A stretch of 64,000 bases of DNA from Mycobacterium sp. 050128 (GCF_036409155.1 NZ_JAZGLW010000001.1:372001-436000), one strand, 5' to 3'; positions 17,677-26,783 are shown, numbered from the stretch's first letter. The notes: generated from the sequence alone by a model not told the origin. Numbers and translations are program-made.

Positions 17677-18282
17677 CTACGCGGGCCGAAGGATCGCGAC
17701 GAGGAAGTCGGAGTCGTCGGTGAACGGTCGCAGATCCCAGGTGGACAGCAGCACATCGGGAGCGAATCCGGCGGCCGCCACGTGCTGAAGAAACTCGGCG
17801 AACTCGTAGTCGCGTCCGGCGCCGAATCCGATCGCCGCTCGACCGTCGTCGGCGACGTGGGCGCGTAGCCGCTTGAGCACCTGCAGCCGGGTACTCGGTG
17901 CGAGGAACGCCATCACGTTGCCGGCCGACACGATCACGTCGAACGGTTCGGCGATGCCGCGCGCGGGCAAGTCCAGCTCGGCGAGATCGCCGACCAGCCA
18001 TTGCGGGCCGGGATAGTCCTGCTCGGCCGCGGCGATCAGCGCCGGGTCGACGTCCACTCCGACCACCCGGTGACCGACCGTGGCCAGATACCCGCCCACC
18101 CGTCCGGCGCCGCAACCGGCGTCGAGGAGGTGGGCGCCGCGCGGCACCATGGCGTCGATCATCCGCGCCTCGCCGACCAGATCCTTGCCGTCGCGGGCCA
18201 TGGCACGGAAGCGCTCGATGTACCAGTCCGAGTGTCCCGGATCGGCGGCAACCTTGCGCATCCAGATGCTCTGCTCGACCAT
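17677..18282 (-). CDS. Class I SAM-dependent methyltransferase
   Basis: A 201-residue methyltransferase with a clear Rossmann core: motif I is LLDAGCGAGRVGGYLA, the acidic motif II end is GVDVDPALI, then WLVGDLAELDLP and DVIVSAGNVMAFL. The substrate is not recognisable. Starting at MVEQSIW leaves a complete domain, and the next in-frame ATG (MRKVAAD) is also possible. It is divergent from trmL with only about 30 bp between starts. Confidence 0.85.
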   Translation of the reverse strand: MVEQSIWMRKVAADPGHSDWYIERFRAMARDGKDLVGEARMIDAMVPRGAHLLDAGCGAGRVGGYLATVGHRVVGVDVDPALIAAAEQDYPGPQWLVGDLAELDLPARGIAEPFDVIVSAGNVMAFLAPSTRLQVLKRLRAHVADDGRAAIGFGAGRDYEFAEFLQHVAAAGFAPDVLLSTWDLRPFTDDSDFLVAILRPA

Positions 18283-18313
18283 GCCGCAATTATCGCCGTG
18301 TGAAGATGGCGGT

Positions 18314-18778
18314 GTGTTCCGGCTGCTGTTCTACTGCCCGCGGATCGCACCGAACACGGGCAACGCCATCCGTACGGCCGCGGCCACCGGCGCCGAATTG
18401 CATCTGGTGGAGCCGATGGGCTTCGACCTGTCCGAATCCAAGGTGCGCCGCGCCGGATTGGACTACCACGACCTGGCCTCGGTCACCGTGCACGCGACGC
18501 TGCAGGCCGCGTGGGAGGTGCTGATGCCGGCGCGGGTGTTGGCGTTCACCGCGCACGCGCCTACATCGTTCGCCGACGTCGCCTATCAACCCGACGACGT
18601 GCTGATGTTCGGTCCGGAACCCGACGGGCTGGACCCGCAGACCCTCGCCGACAGCCACGTCACCGGCCAGGTACGCATCCCGATGCTGGCCGGCCGTCGG
18701 TCGCTGAACCTGTCCAACGCCGCGGCGATCGCGATCTACGAGGCCTGGCGCCAGCACGGCTATCCCGGCGCGGTGTAG
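18314..18778 (+). CDS. trmL: tRNA (cytidine/uridine-2'-O)-methyltransferase of the SpoU/TrmL type
   Basis: A 154-residue SPOUT enzyme, the normal length for TrmL, which methylates the wobble ribose of certain tRNA-Leu species. I choose the GTG giving FRLLFYCPRIAPNTGNAIRTAAATGAELHLVEP; the open frame extends further upstream, but TrmL starts here. The trefoil-knot signatures are NTGNAIRTA, the central LMFGPEPDGLDP (where E. coli-type enzymes have FGxExxGLP) and the C-terminal RIPMLAGRRSLNLSNAAAIAIYEAWRQ. Rv3366-like by position. Confidence 0.92.
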   Translation: MFRLLFYCPRIAPNTGNAIRTAAATGAELHLVEPMGFDLSESKVRRAGLDYHDLASVTVHATLQAAWEVLMPARVLAFTAHAPTSFADVAYQPDDVLMFGPEPDGLDPQTLADSHVTGQVRIPMLAGRRSLNLSNAAAIAIYEAWRQHGYPGAV

Positions 18779-18814
18779 CGATGAGTCCGGGGCCGGGCGC
18801 GAGTCAGCCTTGAT

Positions 18815-19141
18815 ATGCCTACCTTCATCACGATCGGATACGGCGACGAGGCCGGATACCACCGATTGAGCGACGACCGCCGACGGGCCGCGCACGCCCG
18901 CGATGACGACATCAGTGCGTCCGGCGCGCTGATCGGCCGCGCCGGTGACCCCGTCCAGGTCCGCAATCACGACGGCGCGGGGGTGCGGGTCGAGCCGGGC
19001 GCGTTCCTGCGATCGGCATTGCCGATCGCAGGGTTCGCGGTGATCGAGGCCGACGATCTGGACGCGGCGATCGAGCGGGTGAGCCAGACCCCGTGCGCGA
19101 TGGCGCACGGGGTCGTCGAGGTCTGGCCGCTACAGCCCTGA
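18815..19141 (+). CDS. YCII-like small protein
   Basis: A 108-residue protein with the outline of YCII/DGPF proteins: LSDDRRRAAHARDDDISASGALIGRAGDPVQVR, then LPIAGFAVIEADDLDAAIERVSQTPCAMAHGVVEVWPL, which matches the typical ending of the family. YCII folds are ferredoxin-like barrels, and most members have no proven activity. It is convergent with the nitroreductase, one base apart. Confidence 0.75.
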   Translation: MPTFITIGYGDEAGYHRLSDDRRRAAHARDDDISASGALIGRAGDPVQVRNHDGAGVRVEPGAFLRSALPIAGFAVIEADDLDAAIERVSQTPCAMAHGVVEVWPLQP

Positions 19142-19142
19142 C

Positions 19143-19787
19143 CTACCAGGTGTTCCAGTGCGTCAAGGTCTCGGCCGGCAGCCGCTTGGCCGGGCGGAAG
19201 TCGGTGCCTTTGGTGTAAGCGATCGGGAACAGCCCACCCTGGCTGAACTTCTCGTAGGGAATGCCGAGCACCTCGGCGGCCTTGCGCTCGCCGTCGCCCA
19301 GCAGGTGCAGCGTCGTCCAGCAGGAGCCCAGCCCGCGGGAGCGCAGCGCCAGGCAGAAGCTCCAGACCGCCGGGAACAGTGACGCCCAGAAGGAGACGCC
19401 GCCCAGTGGCGACTCGTCTTCGCGGCCCGCGATGCACGGGATCATCAGCACCGGCACCTCGTGAATGTGCTCGGCGAGATACATCGCCGAGTCCACGACC
19501 TTGCCCATCCGTTCGCCGCGGGTATCGCCGTCGCCGTAGTCGGGCTTCGGCGCGCTGAGGTAGGGCTGGGCGTGCGACAGGTAGATGTCGCCGATCGCCT
19601 TTTTCTTGTCGGCGTCCTCCACGAACATCCACTGCCAGCCCTGGGAGTTGGAACCGGTGGGCGCCTGCAACGCCAGCTCGAGACATTCCATCAGGACCTC
19701 GCGAGACACCGGCTTGTCGAAGTCGAGGCGCTTGCGAACCGAGCGGGTAGTGGTGAGAAGTTCGTCTACGGACAGGTTGAGGGTCAT
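19143..19787 (-). CDS. Nitroreductase family protein
   Basis: A 214-residue FMN-dependent nitroreductase-fold protein (Rv3368c-like). TTRSVRKRLDFDKPVSREVLMECLELALQAPTGSNSQGWQW is the phosphate-binding Arg-Ser-x-Arg region followed by the SNxQxW motif. The C-terminal part has FPIAYTKGTDFRPAKR. Family members reduce quinones, nitroaromatics or activated alkenes using NAD(P)H; the natural substrate is not known. The upstream in-frame extension was rejected because the family starts near MTLNLSVDELL and the extra residues are basic and non-conserved. Confidence 0.88.
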   Translation of the reverse strand: MTLNLSVDELLTTTRSVRKRLDFDKPVSREVLMECLELALQAPTGSNSQGWQWMFVEDADKKKAIGDIYLSHAQPYLSAPKPDYGDGDTRGERMGKVVDSAMYLAEHIHEVPVLMIPCIAGREDESPLGGVSFWASLFPAVWSFCLALRSRGLGSCWTTLHLLGDGERKAAEVLGIPYEKFSQGGLFPIAYTKGTDFRPAKRLPAETLTHWNTW

Positions 19788-19852
19788 GCACCCGAGCCTA
19801 GGTCGGTCGACTGCCCGGGCGGCTTGAAGCGGCGCTTTTCCGGCAGGAGGCG

Positions 19853-19910
19853 CCGAGCGTGCTCTCACGGCGAAAAATCGGCGGAAATCTCGCCGTGAGA
19901 GCACGTTCGG
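19853..19910. terminator. Long inverted repeat downstream of dnaE2
   Basis: Two 21-base arms (19853-19873 and 19890-19910) pair with one mismatch around a 16-base loop. Each arm contains the core GTGCTCTCACGGCGA or its complement. The stem starts 22 bases after the dnaE2 stop codon, so it could act as a stem-only terminator or as a 3'-end stabilising structure. It has no U-run on either strand. A 15-base single-mismatch copy of the core lies at 2818-2832. Confidence 0.6.
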
Positions 19911-19931
19911 CGAAGAATGTGGTTCGGGAAA

Positions 19932-22900
19932 TCAGCGGAAGTCACGAGACTTGGAGCCGACGGCCAGGGTGATGCGGCCCAACCGCTCCGCCACGACGGT
20001 GACCGCGCCGCTGGCATTTTGAACCTGACCGCGGATCAGCAGCGCCGGTGCCGTGTTCGCGAGCTTGCGGTGTCGCTCCCACACCCCCGGCGTGCAGAGC
20101 ACGTTGACCATCCCGGTCTCGTCCTCGAGGTTGATGAACGTCACCCCCTGCGCCGTGGCGGGCCGCTGCCGATGGGTCACCGCACCGGCGATCAGCACCC
20201 GGTCGCCGTCGGGCACGTCGAGCAGCTCGTCGGCGGGCACCACCCCCAACGCGTCCAGGTCGGCCCGCAGGAACTGGGTCGGGTAGCTGTCCGGGGAGAT
20301 GCCGGTGGCCCACACGTCGGCGGCGGCCAGTTCCAGCTCGCTCATTCCGGGCAACGCCGGGATGGGTGACCCATCAGCACCGTGGGCCCCCACCCCGGGC
20401 AGCCGATCCGGCCGTTGGGTGGCCGCGGCCCCGGCCGCCCACAGCGCCTCGCGCCGCGACATCTCGAAGCAGCCCAGCGCCCCGGCCGTCGCCAGCGCCT
20501 CGGTCTGCGGCACCGAGAGCTGCACCCGGGTGGTCAGGTCCAGCAGGGAAGCGAACGCGCCGTTGGCTTTTCGCTCTTCGACCAGCTGCTCGGCGAGGTC
20601 GTCGCCGATATGGCGGACCGCACCCAGCCCGAGGCGGACCTCGGTGCCGGCGTTCTCGAGGGTGGCGTGCGCCAGGCTCGCGTTGACGTCCGGGCCGTGC
20701 ACCAGCACGCCGTGCCGGCGCGCATCGGCCACCAGCGACTGCGGTGAATAGAACCCCATCGGCTGGGCACGCAGCAGCGCGGCGCAGAACGCGGCCGGGT
20801 GGTGCAGCTTGAACCACGACGAGTAGAACACCAGCGACGCGAAGGACAGCGCATGACTTTCCGGAAAGCCGAAATTGGCGAACGCTTCCAGCTTTTCGTA
20901 GGTCCGGTCGATCACCTCGTCGGTGGCGCCGTGCAATTCGCGCATGCCCTCGTAGAACCTGCCACGCAGCCGTTGCATCCGCTCGGTCGAACGCTTGGAC
21001 CCCATGGCGCGGCGCAGCTGATCGGCCTCGGCGGCCGAGAAGCCGGCGCAGTCGACCGCGAGCTGCATCAACTGCTCCTGGAAAAGCGGCACTCCCAGCG
21101 TCTTTCGCAATGCCGGTTCCATGGACGGGTGGTCGTAGACGACCGGGTCGATGCCGTTGCGCCGCCGAATGTAGGGATGCACCGACCCGCCCTGGATGGG
21201 TCCGGGCCGGATCAACGCGACCTCGACCACCAGGTCGTAGAACACCCGGGGCTTGAGCCTGGGCAGGGTGGCCATCTGCGCGCGCGACTCCACCTGGAAC
21301 ACCCCGACGGAATCGGCACGCTGCAGCATCTCGTACACCGCCGTCTCGGTGAGGTCGAGCCGGGCCAGGTCGACCTCGACACCTTTGTGTTCGGCCACCA
21401 GGTCTTTCGCGTAGTGCAGCGCCGAGAGCATGCCCAGCCCGAGTAGGTCGAACTTCACCAAACCGATGGCCGCACAGTCGTCCTTGTCCCATTGCAGGAC
21501 GCTGCGATTCTCCATCCGCGCCCACTCCACCGGACACACGTCGGCGATCGGGCGGTCGCAGATCACCATGCCGCCGGAGTGAATGCCCATGTGCCGCGGC
21601 AGGTTCCGGATCTGGTTGGCCAGTTCGATCACCTGTGGCGGGATGCCCTCGACGTCCGCGGCGTCGGCCAGCCCGTTCCAGTGGCTGATCTGCTTGCTCC
21701 ACGCGTCCTGCTGGCCTTGCGAATAACCCAGGGCACGGGCCATGTCGCGCACCGCGATCTTGCTCCGGTAGGTGATGACGTTGGCGACCTGGGCGGCGTA
21801 GTCGCGGCCGTATTTGTCGTAGACGTATTGGATGACCTTCTCGCGCTGATCCGACTCGATGTCCATGTCGATGTCGGGTGGCCCGTCGCGGGCCGGCGAC
21901 AGGAAGCGCTCGAACAACAACTCGTTGGCCACCGGATCGACCGCGGTGACCCCCAGGGCGTAACAGACCGCGGAGTTGGCCGCCGATCCCCTGCCCTGGC
22001 ACAGGATGTTGTTGCACCGGCAGAATCGGGCGATGTCGTGCACCACCAGGAAGTAGCCCGGAAACCTCAGCTGGGTAATGACTTTCAGCTCATGTTCGAT
22101 CTGCGCATACGCTCGCGGCGCGCCATCGGGGAGCCCGTACCGGTCACGCGCGCCCGCCATCACCAACTGCCGCAACCAGCTGTCCTCGGTGTGCCCGTCG
22201 GGCACGTCGAACGGCGGCAGCTGCGGCGCGATCAATGCCAGTCCGAACGCGCACTGCTCGCCGAGTTCGGCCGCGGCGCTCACCACGTCAGGGCCCCCAA
22301 AAGGCCCATGCGCGAACAGCCGGGCCATCTCCTCGCCGGACCGTAGGTGTGAGCCCCCCAGCGGGGCCAGCCATCCGGCGGCCGACTCCAGTGACTGCCG
22401 GGCCCGAATCGCGCCCATCGCCATGGCCAGCCGCCGGCGCGACGGGTGGGCGAAATGTGCTCCGGTGGTGGCGACGAGGCCGACGCCGAACCGCGGCGCC
22501 AGGGCTGCCAGTGTCGCGTTGCGCTCGTCGTCGAGCGGCTGACCATGATGGGTCAACTCGACGCTGACCCGCTGCGCGCCGAACCGGTCCACCAGACCGG
22601 CCAGCGCTTCCGCTGCGGCGTCCGGCCCGCCATCGGAAAGCGCTTGTCGGACATGGCCTTTACGGCATCCCGTCAGGATGTGCCAATGCCCGCCCGCGGC
22701 TTCGGTCAGCGTGTCGATGTCGAAGCACAGCTTGCCCTTCTCACCGCCCGCCAGATGCGCCGCGGCCAGCTGCCGCGACAGCCGCCGGTAGCCCTCCGGG
22801 CCGCGGGCCAGCACCAGCAGATGCGGGCCGGGTGGATCCGGATTCTCGGTACGGGCCTGCGAAACCGAAGAGGCTACCGACGAAACGCCCAGCGACAGCT

Positions 22901-23273
22901 CGGCGCCGAACACGGTGCGCACGTCTAGTTCGGCGGCGGCTTCGGCGAACCGCACCGCCCCGTACAGACCGTTGTGGTCGGTCAGCGCCAGCGACCGCAG
23001 ATCCAGCCGGGCGGCCTCCTCGACCAACTCCTCGGGCGTGCTGGCGCCGTCCAGAAAGCTGTACGCCGAATGCGCGTGCAGCTCGGCGTAGGCGACCGAC
23101 GAGCGGGCCATCCGGCCCCCGTCCGGTGGCCGATAGGCCGGGCGCTTGTGCGAGAAGGGAGCCTCTTCCGCCGGGCCGGATGGGGTGGGCGCGCCGGCAT
23201 GGCGCGGCTTGCCGTCGAGTAGCCGCTCCAGTTCCGCCCAACTCCGCGGCTCATTGCTGAAACCCACACGCAC
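19932..23273 (-). CDS. dnaE2: Error-prone DNA polymerase III alpha subunit DnaE2
   Basis: A 1113-residue C-family polymerase, the SOS-induced translesion enzyme behind damage-induced mutagenesis in mycobacteria (ImuC). It has an N-terminal PHP domain (YAELHAHSAYSFLDGAS; LALTDHNGLYG), palm-domain catalytic Asp residues in PDIDMDIES, the fingers segment SESHALSFASLVF-like near the middle (GFPESHALSFAS), and a C-terminal OB domain (DRVLIAGAVTHRQRP). The GTG start leaves only six bases to the upstream LexA box. A later ATG (MARSSVAYAELH, residue 55) would skip a segment that is conserved in M. tuberculosis from memory, so I keep the GTG. Confidence 0.96.
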   Translation of the reverse strand: MRVGFSNEPRSWAELERLLDGKPRHAGAPTPSGPAEEAPFSHKRPAYRPPDGGRMARSSVAYAELHAHSAYSFLDGASTPEELVEEAARLDLRSLALTDHNGLYGAVRFAEAAAELDVRTVFGAELSLGVSSVASSVSQARTENPDPPGPHLLVLARGPEGYRRLSRQLAAAHLAGGEKGKLCFDIDTLTEAAGGHWHILTGCRKGHVRQALSDGGPDAAAEALAGLVDRFGAQRVSVELTHHGQPLDDERNATLAALAPRFGVGLVATTGAHFAHPSRRRLAMAMGAIRARQSLESAAGWLAPLGGSHLRSGEEMARLFAHGPFGGPDVVSAAAELGEQCAFGLALIAPQLPPFDVPDGHTEDSWLRQLVMAGARDRYGLPDGAPRAYAQIEHELKVITQLRFPGYFLVVHDIARFCRCNNILCQGRGSAANSAVCYALGVTAVDPVANELLFERFLSPARDGPPDIDMDIESDQREKVIQYVYDKYGRDYAAQVANVITYRSKIAVRDMARALGYSQGQQDAWSKQISHWNGLADAADVEGIPPQVIELANQIRNLPRHMGIHSGGMVICDRPIADVCPVEWARMENRSVLQWDKDDCAAIGLVKFDLLGLGMLSALHYAKDLVAEHKGVEVDLARLDLTETAVYEMLQRADSVGVFQVESRAQMATLPRLKPRVFYDLVVEVALIRPGPIQGGSVHPYIRRRNGIDPVVYDHPSMEPALRKTLGVPLFQEQLMQLAVDCAGFSAAEADQLRRAMGSKRSTERMQRLRGRFYEGMRELHGATDEVIDRTYEKLEAFANFGFPESHALSFASLVFYSSWFKLHHPAAFCAALLRAQPMGFYSPQSLVADARRHGVLVHGPDVNASLAHATLENAGTEVRLGLGAVRHIGDDLAEQLVEERKANGAFASLLDLTTRVQLSVPQTEALATAGALGCFEMSRREALWAAGAAATQRPDRLPGVGAHGADGSPIPALPGMSELELAAADVWATGISPDSYPTQFLRADLDALGVVPADELLDVPDGDRVLIAGAVTHRQRPATAQGVTFINLEDETGMVNVLCTPGVWERHRKLANTAPALLIRGQVQNASGAVTVVAERLGRITLAVGSKSRDFR

Positions 23274-23279
23274 AGTCTA

Positions 23280-23295
23280 TCGAACGCATGTTCGA
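23280..23295. promoter_or_regulatory. Perfect LexA (SOS) box before dnaE2
   Basis: TCGAACGCATGTTCGA is an exact match to the mycobacterial LexA operator TCGAAC-N4-GTTCGA. It lies six bases upstream of the dnaE2 GTG, so the LexA-bound site would cover the promoter or the start of a short-leader transcript. Confidence 0.95.
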
Positions 23296-23305
23296 TTTAG
23301 TGCGG

Positions 23306-23327
23306 GGTTGTTAAAGCGGTTGTTAAA
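23306..23327. repeat. Direct repeat GGTTGTTAAA, 12-bp period
   Basis: Two exact copies of the 10-mer, at 23306 and 23318, sit in the spacer between the dnaE2 SOS box and the divergent acyltransferase. The spacing of about one helical turn fits a regulator site for the acyltransferase promoter, but no family is assigned. Confidence 0.4.
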
Positions 23328-23428
23328 CGGGTCTTCAACTTCTAAACACAGTCTTAACGGACTGGGATCTACCGCGACGGGGGCGCGGCGAACGATACTG
23401 GTACGGGCGACTAGGGCGGGAACTGAAA

Positions 23429-24772
23429 ATGGGACAGCTGACCACGACATTGGATTCGGGCTTTCGCACCGCGGCGGACCCTGACCGGCAGGCAAGTACG
23501 GTGACGGGCGCGGTCGCCATTGTCGAGGGTGCGGTGCCGAACCTGGGACGCCTCAAAGCGCTTCTGGCAGAACGCATTCAGTCGATACCGCGATGCACCC
23601 AGGTGCTGCGGACACATCCGTTCAGCGGTGCCCAGCACTGGACCGACGATCCGGGTTTCGACCTCGCCCATCACCTGCGCCGGGTCGCGGTTCCCCGCCC
23701 CGGCGATGAAGCCGACCTGTCTCGCGCGATCGCGCACGCCCTGGAACGCCCGCTCGAATTGGACCGCCCGCTGTGGGAGTGCTGGGTCATCGAGGGGCTG
23801 CGTGGCAAGTGGGCGGTCCTGATGAAGGTCCACCACTACCTCGCCGACGCCACGCCCGCGGCCCACTTGCTCACCAGGCTCTGCGACGACGCCGACAGCG
23901 AGATGTTCGCCAATCACGGTGCACCCAATGATGATTCGACGCCAGTCCGCAAGCAGGGCTGGGCCGAGACACTCTGGCGAGCCTCGTCCGCCGCGACCAC
24001 CGTCACCAGCACGCTGGCCGAGACGGTCTGGTCGGCGGCCCGCGCATCGTCGACCGGCCCGGCGGTCACGATGCGGCGCTACAGCACGGTGCGCGTTCCC
24101 CTTGCCACCGTCGACGCGGTCTGCGGCAAGTTCCGGGTGACCACCAACGACGTCGCGCTCGCCGCCATCACCGAGGGCTTCCGGGCTGTGCTGCTGCACC
24201 GCGGCGAACAACCGCGCGCGGGTTCGTTGCGCACCCCGGAGAAGCGGTATCTGCCTGTCGAGCACGACGATCCGGTGCAGCGGCTGCGAATTGTGCACAG
24301 CAGCCTGAACCAGCCCGCGCCAGTCCGGCAGCACACCAGCATCGTGGATCTGGCAACAAGTTCCGTGCCATTTACCTTGTGCGCCAAAGCAGTTCGATTG
24401 GTCATGAGCCGGCTCCCACAACCTGGGATCGTGACGCTGGCCACCAATGCGCCGGGGCCGCGGCACCGGCTGGGGCTGATGGGCGCAACCGTGGAACGCC
24501 TGTTGCCGATCCCGCCGACGGCGTCGCAGCTGTCCAGCGGAGTCGCGGTGCTGAGCTACGGCGACGAGCTGATCTTCGGGATCACCGCCGATTACGACGC
24601 CGCCCCCGAACTACAGCAGCTCGCCAGCGGCATCGAACGGGAGATGGCGCGCCTGACGGCGCTCAGCCAAGACTCCGTCTTGCTGTTCACCAGGGACCGC
24701 CGTAAGCGCCGGGCCCGCGCGCTGCGGGGTGGCGTGCCCCCCAGCCACCCGACCGCGCGAGCGCGGCACTGA
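23429..24772 (+). CDS. WS/DGAT-type wax ester synthase/diacylglycerol acyltransferase
   Basis: A 447-residue acyltransferase of the mycobacterial Tgs family (Rv3371-like; same length from memory). The condensation-type active site reads HHYLADA at residues 135-141, where the family consensus is HHxxxDG, so the glycine after the catalytic Asp is alanine. The N-terminal segment PRPGDEADLSRAIAHALERPLELDRPLWECWVIEGL and the C-terminal PGPRHRLGLMGATVERLLPI block are family hallmarks. It acylates diacylglycerol or long-chain alcohols at the inner membrane to make storage lipid. Other Tgs-type proteins with changed motifs are weak enzymes, so activity is uncertain. Confidence 0.9.
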   Translation: MGQLTTTLDSGFRTAADPDRQASTVTGAVAIVEGAVPNLGRLKALLAERIQSIPRCTQVLRTHPFSGAQHWTDDPGFDLAHHLRRVAVPRPGDEADLSRAIAHALERPLELDRPLWECWVIEGLRGKWAVLMKVHHYLADATPAAHLLTRLCDDADSEMFANHGAPNDDSTPVRKQGWAETLWRASSAATTVTSTLAETVWSAARASSTGPAVTMRRYSTVRVPLATVDAVCGKFRVTTNDVALAAITEGFRAVLLHRGEQPRAGSLRTPEKRYLPVEHDDPVQRLRIVHSSLNQPAPVRQHTSIVDLATSSVPFTLCAKAVRLVMSRLPQPGIVTLATNAPGPRHRLGLMGATVERLLPIPPTASQLSSGVAVLSYGDELIFGITADYDAAPELQQLASGIEREMARLTALSQDSVLLFTRDRRKRRARALRGGVPPSHPTARARH

Positions 24773-24813
24773 CCCAACCCCTGCGGCGTTGATCACCGTG
24801 AGAGGGTTGGTCA

Positions 24814-25911
24814 GTGCCAGTACCGGAGTCAGTGTCGGAGCCATCGGTCACCATCGACCCACGCCGCCACGACGCGGTGCTGTTTGAGCGGGACGTCGAC
24901 CGCGCGCCGGTGTCGCAACTGCGCGAGGCCGGGGTGCGCGTCGCCCTGGGCGTCGAGGACCCGGCCGCGACCGCCGACCGGCTGGAGGTGCGGGCAGGCC
25001 GCAGTGTGGTCGTCGCGGCGAGCGAGGGGGTGGCGAAGGCCGCGCGCGACGCCGGGTTCGCTTTGGTGATCGAGGACCATCGCCTGGGTGATGTCACGGT
25101 CCGCACCGGAGACCTGCGGATGTCGCAGCTGCCCGACGCGTCGCAGCTCCTCAGCGAGGACCTTCCCGCCCGGCGGCCGGCGGTGTTCTTCGACTTCGAC
25201 GGCACCCTGTCGGACATTGTGAACGACCCGGACGCGGCGCAGCTGGTCGCCGGTGCGGCCGACGCGCTGCAGCGGTTGGCCGCGCGCTGCCCGGTCGCGA
25301 TACTGTCCGGCCGCGACCTCGCCGACGTCACCGCACGCGTCGGCCTGCCCGGTCTCTGGTACGCCGGCAGCCACGGATTCGAACTGACCGCGCCCGACGG
25401 CACGCATCACCAGAACGACGCCGCGGCCGCGGCCATACCGGTGCTGGAAGCCGCGGCCGCCCAGCTCCGCGACCGACTCGGGTCGATTCCGGGGGTCAGG
25501 GTGGAGCACAAGCGGTTTGGCGTTGCCGTGCACTATCGCAACGCGGCGCGAGACCGCGTCGGCGAGGTGACGGCGGCGGTACGCGCCGCGGGTCAGCGCG
25601 ATGCGCTTCGGGTGACCACCGGCCGCGAAGTCATCGAGCTACGCCCCGATATCGACTGGGACAAGGGGAAGACACTGCACTGGGTGCTCGAGCACCTGGA
25701 CGGATCGGCAGGCGTGACACCGATCTTCCTCGGCGACGACATCACCGACGAGGACGCGTTCGACGCGGTGCGCCCGGACGGAATCCCAATCCTGGTGCGG
25801 CACAACGACGACGGCGACCGGGCCACCGCCGCGCTGTTCGCGCTGGACAGCCCGGCCGCGGTGGCCGACTTCGTCGACCGCCTGGCGCGGCAGTGGGCCG
25901 GCGCCCGCTAG
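24814..25911 (+). CDS. otsB: Trehalose-6-phosphate phosphatase
   Basis: A 365-residue OtsB2-like HAD phosphatase that releases trehalose from trehalose-6-phosphate, the last OtsAB step and a supply of sugar for trehalose-mycolate lipids. The catalytic block is FFDFDGTLSDIV (residues about 127-138), followed by SGRDLADV, YAGSHGFEL and the GDDITDEDAF motif. As in mycobacterial OtsB2, an extra N-terminal domain of about 120 residues precedes the HAD core. The GTG start is the first that keeps this domain. The gene converges on htdY, and their stop codons share a CTAG. Confidence 0.94.
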   Translation: MPVPESVSEPSVTIDPRRHDAVLFERDVDRAPVSQLREAGVRVALGVEDPAATADRLEVRAGRSVVVAASEGVAKAARDAGFALVIEDHRLGDVTVRTGDLRMSQLPDASQLLSEDLPARRPAVFFDFDGTLSDIVNDPDAAQLVAGAADALQRLAARCPVAILSGRDLADVTARVGLPGLWYAGSHGFELTAPDGTHHQNDAAAAAIPVLEAAAAQLRDRLGSIPGVRVEHKRFGVAVHYRNAARDRVGEVTAAVRAAGQRDALRVTTGREVIELRPDIDWDKGKTLHWVLEHLDGSAGVTPIFLGDDITDEDAFDAVRPDGIPILVRHNDDGDRATAALFALDSPAAVADFVDRLARQWAGAR

Positions 25912-26783
25912 CTCTGCGTGTATTCGACCGCGCCGTCGTCGAGCACGACTCGTCCCGCCTCGGCGCCCTCGGCACCCGAAGCCGTGGTGCGAAAGACCGC
26001 CTTGCCCGGCTCGGTGCGCCAGATCAGCGTGGTCAACGTCTCGCCGGGAAACACCGGCGAGCTGAAGCGTGAGTCGATCGAGGTGATGTTCGCGGCCTGC
26101 CCGCCGCCGAGCTCGGCGACCAGCGCGCGGCCCGCCACCCCATAGCTGCACAGCCCGTGCAGGATCGGCTTCGGGAAACCGGCCAACTCCCGGGCGAACC
26201 ACGGGTCGCTGTGCAGCGGGTTGCGGTCCCCGGAGAGCCGGTAGATCAGCGCCTGGTCCTCGCGGGTGGGCAGGGCGAGCGTGATGTCGGGCTCGCGATC
26301 CGGGAACTCCGGCGCGATGGGACGCTGACCCGGTTGCCCACCGAAACCGCCCGCGCCGCGGACCACAAAGGTGGTCGACGTTTCGGCGATCAGCTGCTGA
26401 GAATCCGGGTCGGTGCCGCGGCCGCGCAGCATCACGACCGCGTTCTTGCCCTCGCCCTTGTCCTGAATGTCGGTCACCTCGGTGACCACGGACAGCTTGC
26501 CCGCCGCGGGCAGCGGCGCGTGCAGCCGGATCCCTTGCGAGCCGTGTAACAGCATGGCCCAGTTGAAATCTCCGATCTTGCCCGCCGCCCCGAACGCCGG
26601 GCAGCAGATCACCGCGTAGGTAGGCAGCACCTGCTGGGTGATCCCGTGGCTGTTCTCGGTGGTGAACGACAGGTCGTCGAGCCCCGCGCCGACGCCGAGG
26701 GCGTAGAGCAGGGTGTCGCGGTCGGTCCAGTCGAACAACTGTGGCTCGGTCACCGCACCGACAGCACTCGGGTCAATCGCCAT
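25908..26783 (-). CDS. htdY: (3R)-hydroxyacyl-CoA/ACP dehydratase, double hot-dog MaoC type
   Basis: A 291-residue dehydratase (Rv3389c-like, 290 aa). The C-terminal hot dog carries the R-specific hydratase motif as LIYRLSGDRNPLHSDPWFARELAGFPKPILHGL, with Asp and His placed as in MaoC enzymes. The N-terminal half is the substrate-accommodating repeat without the motif. It removes water from (3R)-3-hydroxyacyl thioesters in fatty-acid or beta-oxidation pathways. An upstream extension in the same frame is rejected because it runs across the promoter of the divergent lpqD. Confidence 0.92.
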   Translation of the reverse strand: MAIDPSAVGAVTEPQLFDWTDRDTLLYALGVGAGLDDLSFTTENSHGITQQVLPTYAVICCPAFGAAGKIGDFNWAMLLHGSQGIRLHAPLPAAGKLSVVTEVTDIQDKGEGKNAVVMLRGRGTDPDSQQLIAETSTTFVVRGAGGFGGQPGQRPIAPEFPDREPDITLALPTREDQALIYRLSGDRNPLHSDPWFARELAGFPKPILHGLCSYGVAGRALVAELGGGQAANITSIDSRFSSPVFPGETLTTLIWRTEPGKAVFRTTASGAEGAEAGRVVLDDGAVEYTQS

